DNA from: Microbacterium sp.
GTDB lineage: Bacteria > Actinomycetota > Actinomycetes > Actinomycetales > Microbacteriaceae
Length of the DNA: 64,000 bases
Assembly: GCF_017305435.1 (NCBI RefSeq)
Contig: NZ_JAFKIP010000005.1
Location: forward strand, 62,001-126,000
Direction of reading: 5' to 3'
Shown here piece after piece: positions 7,881-16,834 of the stretch; the stretch's first letter is position 1, and each line of letters begins with the position of its first letter. The translations under genes were made by a program, and so were the position numbers. Below the pieces are notes generated by a model. The model saw only the letters and a list, made by a program, of their open reading frames with translations. It was not told the DNA's origin and ran no database searches.

Positions 7881-8816
7881 TCAGACGGTGACCGTGACGT
7901 TGCCGAGGTCGGCGGCGGCGAACGCGGCTGCGATCTCGGCATCCGCCCCCGCCGGCAGCGGGAGCAGCGGTTCGCGCACGGTGGTGTGATCGAGGATGCC
8001 GCGGTTCACGAGGCCCCACTTGAGGGCGACGGTGCCCTCCATGTGGGAACCGCGGTGGTACACGTTCTTCGTGACCGGCAGCAGGCGCTCGTGGATCGCG
8101 TGCGCGGCGGAGTAGTCGCGCGCCTTGCCGGCGGCGATGAGGTCGACGAGCAGCTCGGGGGCGATGTTGCCGTAACCGACGAGCAGCCCATCGACGTCGA
8201 ACATCGTCGGCAACAGGTACTCGTCGTGGCAGGAGAGGATCTGCAGTTCGGGGTAGGCCGCACGCAGCGCCGGGATCTCGGTGTACCAGCGGCGCATGTT
8301 GCGCACGCCGTTCTTCGTGTGGTTGACGCCCTCCTGGCCGGCGATCTCGAGCTGGGTGTCGAGGTCGTAGCTGGCCTTCGTGTTGTCGGGGTACTGGAAG
8401 AGGATCTCCTCGAGGCCAGACTCCTCCCAGATCGCTCGGTAGCGGGTCTGGGGGGCGCCGGGCTGGAAGCCGAAGCGCAGCCAGCCGTGGGAGGGGTAGA
8501 CGAGCGCGCCCTTGGCGCCGGCGGACGCGGCATCCTTGGCCTCGAGTGCGGCGGTGAGGTTGCCTTCCTTCGTGATGCCGGCGATGATCGGCAGCCGGTC
8601 TTCGACGGAGTCGCGGAAGGCGCGGATGACATCGAGCTGCTCGGCCTCCGTGAGGAACGTGCCTTCCCCGGCGTGGCCGAGCACGACGAGGCTCTTGACG
8701 CCGTCGATCGAGCCGAGCCACGAGCCCAAGCGTTGGATGGCGGCGTAGTCGACGGCGCCGTCTTCGGTGAACGGAGTGACGGGGGCGGGATTGAGGCCGC
8801 GGAGGTCGAGAACCAT
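7881..8816 (-). CDS. Dihydrodipicolinate synthase/N-acetylneuraminate lyase family aldolase (divergent)
   Basis: 311 residues, the usual length of this TIM-barrel class I aldolase family. ATG at 8816 is chosen because AAGGAG sits six bases upstream. A Schiff-base Lys (Lys168 in NHTKNG) and the proton-relay Tyr (Tyr142 in FQYPDNT) can be placed. The canonical GTTGE or GSTGE motif that binds the substrate carboxylate reads GHAGE (47-51), so both hydroxyl residues are changed. The enzyme is therefore unlikely to be the lysine-pathway DapA; catabolic aldolase or dehydratase action on a sugar acid or related 2-keto acid is more likely. Three LacI-type operator sites lie between it and the divergent regulator. 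Confidence 0.8.
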   Translation of the reverse strand: MVLDLRGLNPAPVTPFTEDGAVDYAAIQRLGSWLGSIDGVKSLVVLGHAGEGTFLTEAEQLDVIRAFRDSVEDRLPIIAGITKEGNLTAALEAKDAASAGAKGALVYPSHGWLRFGFQPGAPQTRYRAIWEESGLEEILFQYPDNTKASYDLDTQLEIAGQEGVNHTKNGVRNMRRWYTEIPALRAAYPELQILSCHDEYLLPTMFDVDGLLVGYGNIAPELLVDLIAAGKARDYSAAHAIHERLLPVTKNVYHRGSHMEGTVALKWGLVNRGILDHTTVREPLLPLPAGADAEIAAAFAAADLGNVTVTV

Positions 8817-8862
8817 GGGGTGCTCCTTACGTCGTTGTGTGAGAGTGGGTTCAGCAGAAACA

Positions 8863-8887
8863 GGAACGTTTGCGGGAACGTTTGCAT
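8863..8887. promoter_or_regulatory. Tandem LacI-type operator half of the divergent control region
   Basis: Two AACGTT-centred sites, GGAACGTTTGCG and GGGAACGTTTGCAT, lie with centres 12 bp apart, about 47-74 bp upstream of the aldolase start. AACGTT cores inside imperfect palindromes are typical for LacI-family operators. Probably bound by the product of the divergent gene at 8983. Confidence 0.6.
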
Positions 8888-8925
8888 CGAGTATGGATGC
8901 CGCGTGAAGGAGTGTCAAGAGGAAT

Positions 8926-8939
8926 ATGCAAACGTTCCC
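8926..8939. promoter_or_regulatory. Third LacI-type operator, inverted copy
   Basis: ATGCAAACGTTCCC is the exact reverse complement of the site at 8874-8887. Its centre is 54 bp (about five helical turns) from that site and 44 bases before the regulator start. The same-face spacing suits looping and autorepression by a LacI-type repressor. Confidence 0.6.
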
Positions 8940-8982
8940 GGCAGCGCGGCCGCCAACACCTAGACTGCGGAGGGGAGGGCAC

Positions 8983-9996
8983 ATGGCAGAGCGCATGGAA
9001 CGCGTAGTCGTGACTCTGCGTGATGTCGCGCAGGCGTCGGGAGTGAGCGTGTCGACCGTCAGCCGCATCCTCGACGACCGCACTCCGGCGTCGCGTTCGC
9101 CGACGGCTCAACGCGTACGCGCGATGGCCGACCAACTCGGCTACCGCCGCAACGTCTCCGCGTCGAGCCTGCGACGCGGGACGACGGGGACCGTCGGAGT
9201 GCTCGTGCCGCGTCTCACGGATGCCGTGATGGCGTTGATGTTCGAGGCCGTCGAACGACAGGCGCGCCGCGTCGGTGCGTTCGCCGTCGTGGCGACGAGC
9301 GGCGACGACGTCGACGACGAACGGCGCGCGACCGAGACGCTGCTCGACCGCGGCGTCGACGGATTGATCCTGGCGACGGCCCGACTCGACGATGACCTGC
9401 CGCGATCGCTGCGGGACCGCGGCATCCCGCATGTCCTTGCGCTCCGCACCGACCGTGTCAGCCCGTCGGCGCTCGGCGATGACGAAGCCGGCGGCTACCT
9501 CGCGGTGCGCCACCTCGTGGATCTCGGGCATCGCGACATCGCCGTCGTGACGGGTCCCTGGTTCACCTCGAGTGGGCGGGATCGCCGGGCCGGCGCCCAG
9601 CGCGCGCTCGCCGAGGCGGACATCGGGCTGCCCGACGAACGTGTCATCGCTACGGGATACGGCGTGGAAGCGGGTATCGCCGCCGGCGAGCGGCTGTTGT
9701 CCTCCCCCGACCGCCCGACGGCGATCTTCGCCGCAAACGACAACCTCGCGATCGGCGTCGTGCAGGCCGCCGGTCGGTACGGCCTGCACGCCGGCCAGGA
9801 CCTCTCCGTCGTGGGGTACAACGACATCCCGCTCGTCGCGCATCTGCCCGTGCCGCTCACGAGTGTCCGCACGCCGTTCGACCAGATCGCCGCCGATGCC
9901 GTCGACATGCTGTTCGGGGTCGATTCGACGCCTGGTGGCATCCGCGCGGTGCTGCCGACTCTGATCCCCCGAGCGTCAACCGCGCGCGTGGGCTGA
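8983..9996 (+). CDS. LacI-family transcriptional regulator
   Basis: 337 residues. The N-terminal helix-turn-helix reads LRDVAQASGVSVSTVSRIL and is followed by the hinge and a periplasmic-binding-protein-like effector domain with the normal ending. ATG at 8983 is selected because it follows a strong GGAGGGGAGG site; longer frames upstream are not supported. It is divergent to the aldolase gene and shares the AACGTT operator region with it. It probably represses the aldolase/transporter module and itself until a sugar-derived inducer binds. The inducer is not identifiable. Confidence 0.9.
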   Translation: MAERMERVVVTLRDVAQASGVSVSTVSRILDDRTPASRSPTAQRVRAMADQLGYRRNVSASSLRRGTTGTVGVLVPRLTDAVMALMFEAVERQARRVGAFAVVATSGDDVDDERRATETLLDRGVDGLILATARLDDDLPRSLRDRGIPHVLALRTDRVSPSALGDDEAGGYLAVRHLVDLGHRDIAVVTGPWFTSSGRDRRAGAQRALAEADIGLPDERVIATGYGVEAGIAAGERLLSSPDRPTAIFAANDNLAIGVVQAAGRYGLHAGQDLSVVGYNDIPLVAHLPVPLTSVRTPFDQIAADAVDMLFGVDSTPGGIRAVLPTLIPRASTARVG

Positions 9997-10068
9997 CCGG
10001 GCTGCCTCGGGTATCGCCGATCCCTGGTTCCTCGCGCCCCGCGAGCGACAATCGCTGTCCGGCTGCCC

Positions 10069-11088
10069 TCAGACCGTGAGGAGGACTTTCGTGGCGCGCC
10101 GCTCGTCCATCGCGCGGTAGCCCTCCGCGGCATCCTCGAGCGGGAGCGTCAGGTCGAACACGACGCCCGGATCGATCTCCCGATCCCAGATCAGCTGGAT
10201 GAGCTCGGGGAGGAAGCGTCGCACCGGCGCCGGGCCGCCGTGCAGGTGCACGCCCGAGAAGAACAGCCCCTTGCCGTCGATGGACACATCGTGGGAGACG
10301 CCGACGAAGCCGACGTGGCCGCCTGCGCGGGTCGAACGGATCGCCTGATCCATGGCATCCTGCGTGCCGACCGCCTCGATCACGCTGTGCGCGCCGAGCC
10401 CGCCGGTGAGCTCCTTGACGCGCGCGATGCCGTCCTGGCCGCGCTCCTCGACGATGTCCGTCGCGCCGAAGCGGCGGGCGAGTGCCTGTCGGTCAGCGTG
10501 GCGGCTCATCGCGATGATGCGCTCCGCGCCGAGCTGCTTGGCGGCGAGGATGCCGCACAGTCCCACCGCACCGTCGCCGACGACCGCGACGGTCTTCCCG
10601 GGCCCGACCTGCGCGGCGACGGCGGCGAACCAGCCGGTGCCGAGGACGTCCGAGGCGGCGAGCAGCGAGGGGATGAGGTCGGCGTCGGGCTGCCCGGGCG
10701 TCGCGACGAGCGTGCCGTCGGCGTTGGGGATGCGGGCGAACTCGGCCTGCGTGCCTTCGCGCCCGATGGGAGTGCGGCGGACGCAGTGCGACGGATAGCC
10801 GGCTCGGCAGATCTCGCACGTGTTGTCGGAGGTGAAGAACGATCCGACGACGAAATCGCCGACCTTCAGTGTCGCAACCGCGGCGCCGATCTCGGTGACG
10901 ACGCCGACGTACTCGTGGCCCATCGGCGTGTGGTCGACGGGCTCGGCGCCGCGGTAGGGCCAGAGGTCGGACCCGCAGATGCAGGTCGCGGCGAGCCGGA
11001 TGACCGCGTCGGTGGGCTCCACGATGATGGGGTCCGGTCGGTCTTCGACCCGGACGTCGCCGGGGGCGTACATGATGACTCCACGCAT
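10069..11088 (-). CDS. Zinc-dependent medium-chain alcohol dehydrogenase
   Basis: 339 residues of the MDR superfamily. The catalytic zinc site is CICGSD (Cys38) with GHEYVG (His58, Glu59). The Rossmann motif is VVGDGAVGLCGILAAKQLG. The structural zinc lobe reads DNTCEICRAGYPSHC: three of four Cys are kept and the first is replaced, probably by Asp. It resembles the NAD(P)-dependent glutathione-independent or threonine-type dehydrogenases widespread in actinobacteria, but substrate cannot be assigned. The gene stands alone between the LacI regulator (convergent) and the DUF1992 gene. Confidence 0.87.
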   Translation of the reverse strand: MRGVIMYAPGDVRVEDRPDPIIVEPTDAVIRLAATCICGSDLWPYRGAEPVDHTPMGHEYVGVVTEIGAAVATLKVGDFVVGSFFTSDNTCEICRAGYPSHCVRRTPIGREGTQAEFARIPNADGTLVATPGQPDADLIPSLLAASDVLGTGWFAAVAAQVGPGKTVAVVGDGAVGLCGILAAKQLGAERIIAMSRHADRQALARRFGATDIVEERGQDGIARVKELTGGLGAHSVIEAVGTQDAMDQAIRSTRAGGHVGFVGVSHDVSIDGKGLFFSGVHLHGGPAPVRRFLPELIQLIWDREIDPGVVFDLTLPLEDAAEGYRAMDERRATKVLLTV

Positions 11089-11121
11089 GGCGGGGTTCCT
11101 TTCGCTGTCGGTGCGGTGTCT

Positions 11122-11742
11122 CTACGCGCGTGCGTCGCGTCGGCGGCGGAACCATCCGCGCCTGGGTTCGCACCTGGGTTCGTGCGGGGCGTCGGTGGCT
11201 GGCGTCGCGGCTGCGGCCCGCGCGACGCGGCGCTCCACCCACGCGGCGACCTCCGCGTCGACGTCGTGCTCCGGCGTGACGACGGGCGGCCCGCCCTGCA
11301 GCTGCATGCGGGCGCGTCGGACGCGCGCGTTGAAGTCCGTCACGTGCTCGCGCACGTCGGCTTCGCGGGTGAGGGCATCGAGGCGCTCCGCCATCTCGGC
11401 GTGCTCGACGCGTAGGCGGAGCGCGGGCGGACCCAGCCCTTCGATGTTCTCCGACTGGATCTTGCGCCGGATCCACCAGTCCGGGTCGTGGTGCGTGCCG
11501 AGGCCGTCGATCGGCTTGCCCGCGCCGGGGAGGTCGTCGAACTCGCCCCGACGGATCGCCTGCTGGATCGCCGTCTCGATGTACGCCGCGCGGTCGTGGG
11601 CGGTGCGCAGCGGGGGTGGAGTGGATGCCGCGGCACGGGTCTGGTCGTCGCCGCCGGTGGGCTCCGTGGCTCGATCGCTCTGCGTAGCCCGATACTCCGT
11701 CGCACGGGTGCGGGGGTCGCGGTCGTGCGCGTCTGAGCTCAC
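11122..11742 (-). CDS. DUF1992 (DnaJ homologue subfamily C member 28-like) domain protein
   Basis: 206 residues. The central part (YIETAIQQAIRRGEFDDLPG, then GKPI and the DPDWWIRRKI segment) is the diagnostic DUF1992 domain, found in DNAJC28 and in stand-alone bacterial proteins without a J domain. A charged N-terminal stretch and an Arg-rich C-terminus ending in RRRRDARA flank it. Cytosolic, no enzyme motif; function unknown. The most upstream ATG is used; an internal start closer to the domain is possible. Confidence 0.8.
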   Translation of the reverse strand: MSSDAHDRDPRTRATEYRATQSDRATEPTGGDDQTRAAASTPPPLRTAHDRAAYIETAIQQAIRRGEFDDLPGAGKPIDGLGTHHDPDWWIRRKIQSENIEGLGPPALRLRVEHAEMAERLDALTREADVREHVTDFNARVRRARMQLQGGPPVVTPEHDVDAEVAAWVERRVARAAAATPATDAPHEPRCEPRRGWFRRRRDARA

Positions 11743-11788
11743 CTCTCCAGGGTACGTCCCCGCGCCGCCGGGGGAGCGGGGCGAGCGG

Positions 11789-12394
11789 TCATTCGAATCG
11801 CTCGAGCGGGTTGGCTGCGAGTTTCGAGATGATGCCTCCGTCGACCAGGCGCCGCGCGGCCGTGTCGGGCTTGCGGGCGGCCTGATCGATGACGCAGGCG
11901 CCGAACTCGGCGGCGAGGGCGCCGCGGGGGTGGCGGGCGAGGACCTCGCGCCGGAAGGTTTCGGGGAGGGCGTCGGGGCGGGCGCCCGAGATGTCGAGAC
12001 CGGTCGCGATCTCGAGCAGATACCCCTCGGCGTCCATCGCCGGGTCGACGGCGGGCCAGTTGTGGCGGACGATCACGTCGAGCACCCGCTGACGTCGACC
12101 CGGCCCCCACCCGGCGCCCGCGGTGAGGGCGACGGCGACGTGACCGCCGGCGTGCTCGTACGAGATCGTGTGGTTGTCGAACGCGGTGACGGTGCCGATG
12201 TCGTGCAGCACGGCCGCGACGTAGAGCAGCTCGTGATCGATGTCGTGGATGCCGTCGACGCGGGCGAAAGCTTCGGCCCACAGCCATGAGCGGAGGGCAT
12301 GCGCGGTGAGGGCGGGTGATTGGTACTCGCGGGCGAGGGCGAGCGCTCCGCGCGCGGCGATCGTGTCGGGCGCGGTGATGTCGGCGAGGCGCAT
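11789..12394 (-). CDS. HD-domain phosphohydrolase family protein
   Basis: 201 residues starting with MRLADITAPDTIAARGAL; ATG at 12394 is chosen because the domain homology begins directly after it, while longer frames upstream are Arg-rich and non-protein-like. HD metal-site residues are visible as VAAVLHDIG (His-Asp), EHAGGHVAV and RHNW. It resembles cyanamide-hydratase-type and other small HD hydrolases. Substrate unknown. It lies next to the DUF1992 gene on the same strand with a 46-bp gap. Confidence 0.8.
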   Translation of the reverse strand: MRLADITAPDTIAARGALALAREYQSPALTAHALRSWLWAEAFARVDGIHDIDHELLYVAAVLHDIGTVTAFDNHTISYEHAGGHVAVALTAGAGWGPGRRQRVLDVIVRHNWPAVDPAMDAEGYLLEIATGLDISGARPDALPETFRREVLARHPRGALAAEFGACVIDQAARKPDTAARRLVDGGIISKLAANPLERFE

Positions 12395-12620
12395 GGGATC
12401 AGTCTGGGGCGCACGTCTCGCGAGCGGTCGCCGGGTTTGTGCCGAGCAGCGGCGGATATCTGCCACACGGTGCTCAGAACGGTGGCGGGTCGGCCGAGGG
12501 GTGCCCAGAGGTGCTGCCGGGAGGAGCGACGGACCTACGCCGCGATGACCAACAGCATTCTTCACCACATCGGCGGATCGCGGGTTCTGCCGACCGCCGG
12601 GCCGTGCGGAACGACTGGCC

Positions 12621-12914
12621 TTACCCCACCAGTCGTTCTGCTCCGAAGAACAGCCGCCATTCGCGGATCGTCCTGTCGAGCAGTCCGGCTTGGTTGAACG
12701 GGTCGTCGTCGATCAGAGAAGCCACCTGTGCGGCGTCGTCCGCGCAGACCACGAGGAGAGCTCCGGGTGTGGCATCGTCGCCCGTCGGCCCGCTCGCTCG
12801 CAGCGCGCCTGCCGTGAACAGGGATTCGAGGAACTCAACGTGCGAAGGACGCAGTTCGTCGCGAGCAGCTTCCGTGTCGGGACGATAGCGATAGGAGACG
12901 GCGTAGATCGGCAT
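12621..12914 (-). CDS. YciI-family protein
   Basis: 97 residues, a single YCII-related ferredoxin-like domain: IYAVSYRYRPDTEAARDELRPSH at the start carries the conserved Arg/His, and DDPFNQAGLLD near residue 70 matches the family's DPF motif. AAAGGA precedes the ATG. Members are small dimeric proteins, occasionally dehalogenases or decarboxylases; most have no known role. The 226 bases between this gene and the HD protein show no gene. Confidence 0.88.
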   Translation of the reverse strand: MPIYAVSYRYRPDTEAARDELRPSHVEFLESLFTAGALRASGPTGDDATPGALLVVCADDAAQVASLIDDDPFNQAGLLDRTIREWRLFFGAERLVG

Positions 12915-13107
12915 GCGGTCCTTTCGGCGTGTGCGGGTCAGACAAGCCGATCAGGTGCGGGCAGCGGATGGCGACGGGCTGCCGTTGAACGGAATGCGAG
13001 GATACGGCGATGCGAGCCGCCCGTATCGTCGTCGGCTAGCGCCCCCCGAAAGGCGCGCATCGACGAAGCCGTCGATCATCTTTCAATGACGAAAGGAACG
13101 CAGTCAC

Positions 13108-14250
13108 ATGCACCGTCCACATCTCCGATCAGTGGCAGTGGTCGCCGCAGGCGCTCTAGCCTCTGTGCTCGCTCTGGCAGGGTGCTCGGCGACCACCGTC
13201 AACGACAACCCCTCCGGGGGCGCGGCGTGCGCGACGCCAGCCAAGAAGGAGGACGTCCACATCTATCTCGGTATCGGCACGCTCGACAACGACTATTTCC
13301 AGGACTTCATCACGGGGGTGAACACGATGGCTGCGGCGATCGGGCTCTCCGACGACCAGGTGAGCGTCTACACCGACGATTACGACGGACAGAAGCTCAT
13401 CGACACGATGAGCTCGGTCCTGGCCACCGCGAAGAACGGTGACATCATCATCGCCGATCCCGCATCCTCCGCTTACACGAAATCGCTCGTCGAGCTCGCG
13501 CAGAGCAAAGGCGTTCGCATCGTCACGATCTGGAACCGCCCCGGCGACATCCACCCCTGGGACACCGGTGGTGGCTGCTGGATCGCGCATCAGTCGTTCG
13601 ACATGATCCAGGCGAGTCAGGAGACCAGCCAGGCCCTCTTCGATGCGATCGGCGGCGAGGGAGGCATCGTTGCGATCGACGGCGTGCCCGACAACCCGAC
13701 CGCGCAGGAGCGCAAGCTCGGGCTCGCGCGGGCGTTGGCCGCCAACCCCGGTGTCACGCTGCTCGACTCGCAGCCGGCAGACTGGCAGGCCGCGAAGGCA
13801 CAGGCGGTGACGGAGCAGTTCCTCGGCAAGTATGGGGATCAGATCTCGGCTGTGTGGGGCGGCAACGACGACATGGGCTTCGGAGCCGTCGAGGCGCTGC
13901 GTGCGCAGGGGAAGTCGGGCAAGGTCCCGTCCAACGGACTGGATGGAACACAGAAGGCGTTGAAGGCCATCCAGTCGGGCGAGTTCGCCGCCTCGGCGGT
14001 CGTGCCGGGCATCGAGGAGGGTCTCGTGACGACGACGCTCGCGTACGCAGCCACGGTCGGCGACCTCGACGTGTCGAAGCTGACGAATGAGCAGCGTGAC
14101 TTCTACCTCAAGGTGGGCGTGGCAACGGCCGCGAACGTCGTGGACTTCCTGACCCCCTTCGACCTCAGCGCCGTCACCTATGAGGCATATCTCGCAAACC
14201 CGTGGAAGCTCAGCTCCGGTCAGGTTCGCGACGAGGTTCCGAGCGAGTAG
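13108..14250 (+). CDS. Ribose-type sugar ABC transporter substrate-binding lipoprotein
   Basis: 380 residues. The signal peptide ends in LALAGC (Cys26), so this is an extracytoplasmic lipoprotein. The mature part has the peripla_BP_4 pattern of RbsB-like proteins (DYFQDFITGV, AAWGGNDDMG-type segment WGGNDDMGFGAVEAL, AIQSGEFAASAV). AAAGGA precedes the ATG. It is the first gene of a tightly packed set with two permeases and a double ATPase. It captures a sugar or polyol outside the cell; specificity is not readable. Confidence 0.9.
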   Translation: MHRPHLRSVAVVAAGALASVLALAGCSATTVNDNPSGGAACATPAKKEDVHIYLGIGTLDNDYFQDFITGVNTMAAAIGLSDDQVSVYTDDYDGQKLIDTMSSVLATAKNGDIIIADPASSAYTKSLVELAQSKGVRIVTIWNRPGDIHPWDTGGGCWIAHQSFDMIQASQETSQALFDAIGGEGGIVAIDGVPDNPTAQERKLGLARALAANPGVTLLDSQPADWQAAKAQAVTEQFLGKYGDQISAVWGGNDDMGFGAVEALRAQGKSGKVPSNGLDGTQKALKAIQSGEFAASAVVPGIEEGLVTTTLAYAATVGDLDVSKLTNEQRDFYLKVGVATAANVVDFLTPFDLSAVTYEAYLANPWKLSSGQVRDEVPSE

Positions 14251-14257
14251 GCGGACG

Positions 14258-15298
14258 ATGTCATCCAGGTCGCACGTGGTCCTCGACGCGGTGGGGGCGG
14301 GTGCAGTCGCCGTCCCCACCGCGGGCCGCACTGCGGGATCTCTCGGTCGCGATGTTCTCCGGGGCGGCGGTCCGCTCCTGCTTCTGGTCGTATTGTGCAT
14401 CGGACTGACCATCGTCCAACCGCAGTTCGCGACGACGAGCAACCTCATCACCATCCTGAACCAGGCCGCCGTCCCGCTCGTGGTGGCCTGCGGGATGACG
14501 GTCGTGATCCTCATGGGGAGCATCGACATGTCCACGGAAGGCGTCATGGCGACGGTCGGCGTCGCAACGTCGCTCCTCGTCGCCAACACGACCAACGGAC
14601 TCGACCTCGGGCTCGTCGGTGTCCTCGCCGCGCTCGCGATCGGAGCGACCTTCGGTGCGGTCAGCGGGCTGCTGGTCACCCGACTTCGCATACCCTCGCT
14701 CATGGTGACCCTCGGAATGTGGTTCGTCGGGCTGGGGCTGGCCAGCTTGCTGTACCCAGCGCGCCAGTCGGGCATCGAGGACGAGGGGCTTCGCGCTCTC
14801 GCGCTCGTGCGTGTCGGAGGGTTGACACTGAACTTCTTCCTAGCGCTCGCCGTGGTGGCGATCCTGTTCGCCGCCCTGCGGTGGAGCGCGTTCGGTCGCA
14901 CTGTCTACGGGATCGGCGGCGGCGAGCCTCAGCTGCTCCTGGCGGGAGTGCGCGTGAGCCGTTACAAGATCGGCGCCTTCGCGATCAGCGGCGTGTGCGC
15001 CGCCCTGGCAGGCGTGATGATCACCGCGCAGATCGGCCTGGGCAGCCCGACCGCAGGGTACGACCAGCTCTTTCCCGCCATCAGCGCCGTCGTCATCGGC
15101 GGCACGCTGTTGAGCGGAGGGCGCGGAGGCATCCTGCACACCGTCGTAGGAGTCATGACCCTCGTCGTGCTGCGCAACGGGATGCTGTTGGTGGGCATCG
15201 ACCCCTACTTGCAGCAGGCCGTCATCGGGGTCGCACTGGTCGTCATCGTCGCCGCTGCGACCTGGCGTGAACGGGGAAGGCTGAGGGCCATCAAATGA
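14258..15298 (+). CDS. Ribose-type ABC transporter permease 1
   Basis: 346 residues from ATG 14258 (MSSRSHVV), seven bases after the stop of the binding protein; a longer frame upstream would overlap that gene. About nine hydrophobic helices with the BPD_transp_2 pattern, including GSIDMSTEG and the YGIGGGEPQLLLAGV loop that contacts the ATPase. Stop overlaps the ATPase start (ATGA), so the two are coupled. It forms the membrane channel with the second permease at 16835. Confidence 0.9.
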   Translation: MSSRSHVVLDAVGAGAVAVPTAGRTAGSLGRDVLRGGGPLLLLVVLCIGLTIVQPQFATTSNLITILNQAAVPLVVACGMTVVILMGSIDMSTEGVMATVGVATSLLVANTTNGLDLGLVGVLAALAIGATFGAVSGLLVTRLRIPSLMVTLGMWFVGLGLASLLYPARQSGIEDEGLRALALVRVGGLTLNFFLALAVVAILFAALRWSAFGRTVYGIGGGEPQLLLAGVRVSRYKIGAFAISGVCAALAGVMITAQIGLGSPTAGYDQLFPAISAVVIGGTLLSGGRGGILHTVVGVMTLVVLRNGMLLVGIDPYLQQAVIGVALVVIVAAATWRERGRLRAIK

Positions 15299-16833
15299 GC
15301 ACTGCACCACTGACCGCGACGTCGAGCCTCGCCGTCGAGAACCTGACCAAGCGGTACGGGCATGTCTCTGCGCTGGATGGCGTCACGCTCCACGTCAACC
15401 CCGGGGAAGTCGTGGGCATCGTCGGTCAGAACGGCGCAGGCAAGTCCACTCTCCTGAAGACCCTCGCCGGCGTGATCCAGCCGGACAGCGGCCACGTGCT
15501 GATCGGCGGGCGACCGACGACGGTGCGTTCGCCCGCCGATGCCGCGCACAAGGGGATCGGCATCGTCTTCCAGGAGCAGTCCCTCATCGACAACCTCACG
15601 GTCGCCGAGAACATCTTCCTGGGGCGCAGGCCCCGCGCCACGCGGGGCGGGCTGTACCGATGGAGCGCACTGCGTCAGGAAGCCGCAACGCAGTTGGCGA
15701 AGATCGACTCCCCCGTCGATCCCGCGCGCGTGGTGGGCACGCTCTCGTTCGTCGAGAAGCAGATGGTGGAACTCGCGAAGGTCCTCTCGCTCGAAGAGCA
15801 CGTGGACGGTCACCTCACGATCCTTCTCGATGAGCCGACTTCGGTGCTCTCACCGACGGAGATCGAGCTCCTGTTCGCCGAGATCCAGCGCATCAAGCAG
15901 CGATCCTCCGTGGTCTTCGTGTCGCATCGCATGGACGAGGTGCTGGCCGTCTCGGACCGCATCTACGTCATGAGCAACGGCCGTTGCGTCGCCGAGCGGG
16001 ACCCCGCGGAGTGCGACGAGGAGGAGCTGTACCGGCTGATGGTCGGTGAGGAGAAGCAGGAGGACTACTACTTCGCCGGCCTTCGCCCGCACAGCGGCAG
16101 CGAGGAGGAGAGGCTTGTCGTGGAGGGACTCTCCTCTCCGCACGGCTTCACCGATGTCTCGTTCTCGTTGCGGTCGGGGCGCGTCCTGGGCATCGGCGGA
16201 GTGGTCGGATCGGGACGAGAAGAACTGTGTCGAGCGTTGTTCGGCGCGCGTCCGCGCGTTCGTGGGCGCATCCGCCTCGACGGAGAGGAGTTCCTGCCGT
16301 TGTCCCCTCGTCGCGCCATTGCACGCGGCATCGGCTTCGTGCCGGCCGAACGCAAGGTGGAAGGAGTGGTGATGGGTCAGAGCATCGCGCGCAACCTCAC
16401 CTACGCGCTCCTGGATCGACTCGCCGTCGCCGGCGTCGTGCGCACGAGGAGCGAGGTCGCGAGGGTGTCGTCCTGGACCGCTCGGCTGCGCGTGAAGCTC
16501 GGTGACCCGTCCGATGACATCGCGACGCTCAGTGGCGGGAACCAGCAGAAGATCGCCCTTGCGAAGTGGCTGTGCCTTCCGGAGCTCAAGGTGCTCATCC
16601 TGGACCACCCCACGCGAGGACTCGACCTCGGCGCGAAGGCCGACGTGTACCGCACCATTCGGGAGGCGACGGTGAACGGTCTCGCCGTCCTCCTCCTCTC
16701 CGACACCCTCGATGAGTTGTTCGGCCTCAGCGACGACGTGCTCATCATGCGTGACGGGACGGTCACCGCGGAGTACCGTGACGTCGCGGCATCCAGTCCC
16801 TCATTCGACGACGTGCTGAAGAACATGGTGTGA
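15295..16833 (+). CDS. Sugar ABC transporter ATP-binding protein (RbsA/MglA type, two NBDs)
   Basis: 512 residues with two fused nucleotide-binding domains. NBD1 has Walker A GQNGAGKST, a modified signature LSFVEKQMVELAK and Walker B LTILLDEPT. NBD2 has the degenerate Walker A expected for this family (GVVGSGREEL) and a full signature LSGGNQQKIALAKWL. Start ATG overlaps the preceding stop. It powers import by the two flanking permeases. Confidence 0.93.
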   Translation: MSTAPLTATSSLAVENLTKRYGHVSALDGVTLHVNPGEVVGIVGQNGAGKSTLLKTLAGVIQPDSGHVLIGGRPTTVRSPADAAHKGIGIVFQEQSLIDNLTVAENIFLGRRPRATRGGLYRWSALRQEAATQLAKIDSPVDPARVVGTLSFVEKQMVELAKVLSLEEHVDGHLTILLDEPTSVLSPTEIELLFAEIQRIKQRSSVVFVSHRMDEVLAVSDRIYVMSNGRCVAERDPAECDEEELYRLMVGEEKQEDYYFAGLRPHSGSEEERLVVEGLSSPHGFTDVSFSLRSGRVLGIGGVVGSGREELCRALFGARPRVRGRIRLDGEEFLPLSPRRAIARGIGFVPAERKVEGVVMGQSIARNLTYALLDRLAVAGVVRTRSEVARVSSWTARLRVKLGDPSDDIATLSGGNQQKIALAKWLCLPELKVLILDHPTRGLDLGAKADVYRTIREATVNGLAVLLLSDTLDELFGLSDDVLIMRDGTVTAEYRDVAASSPSFDDVLKNMV

Positions 16834-16834
16834 C

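Noticed and set aside
7881-8816. Annotation as DapA (lysine biosynthesis)
   Set aside because: The GTTGE motif is replaced and the gene is under LacI-type control beside a transporter, which fits catabolism rather than lysine synthesis.
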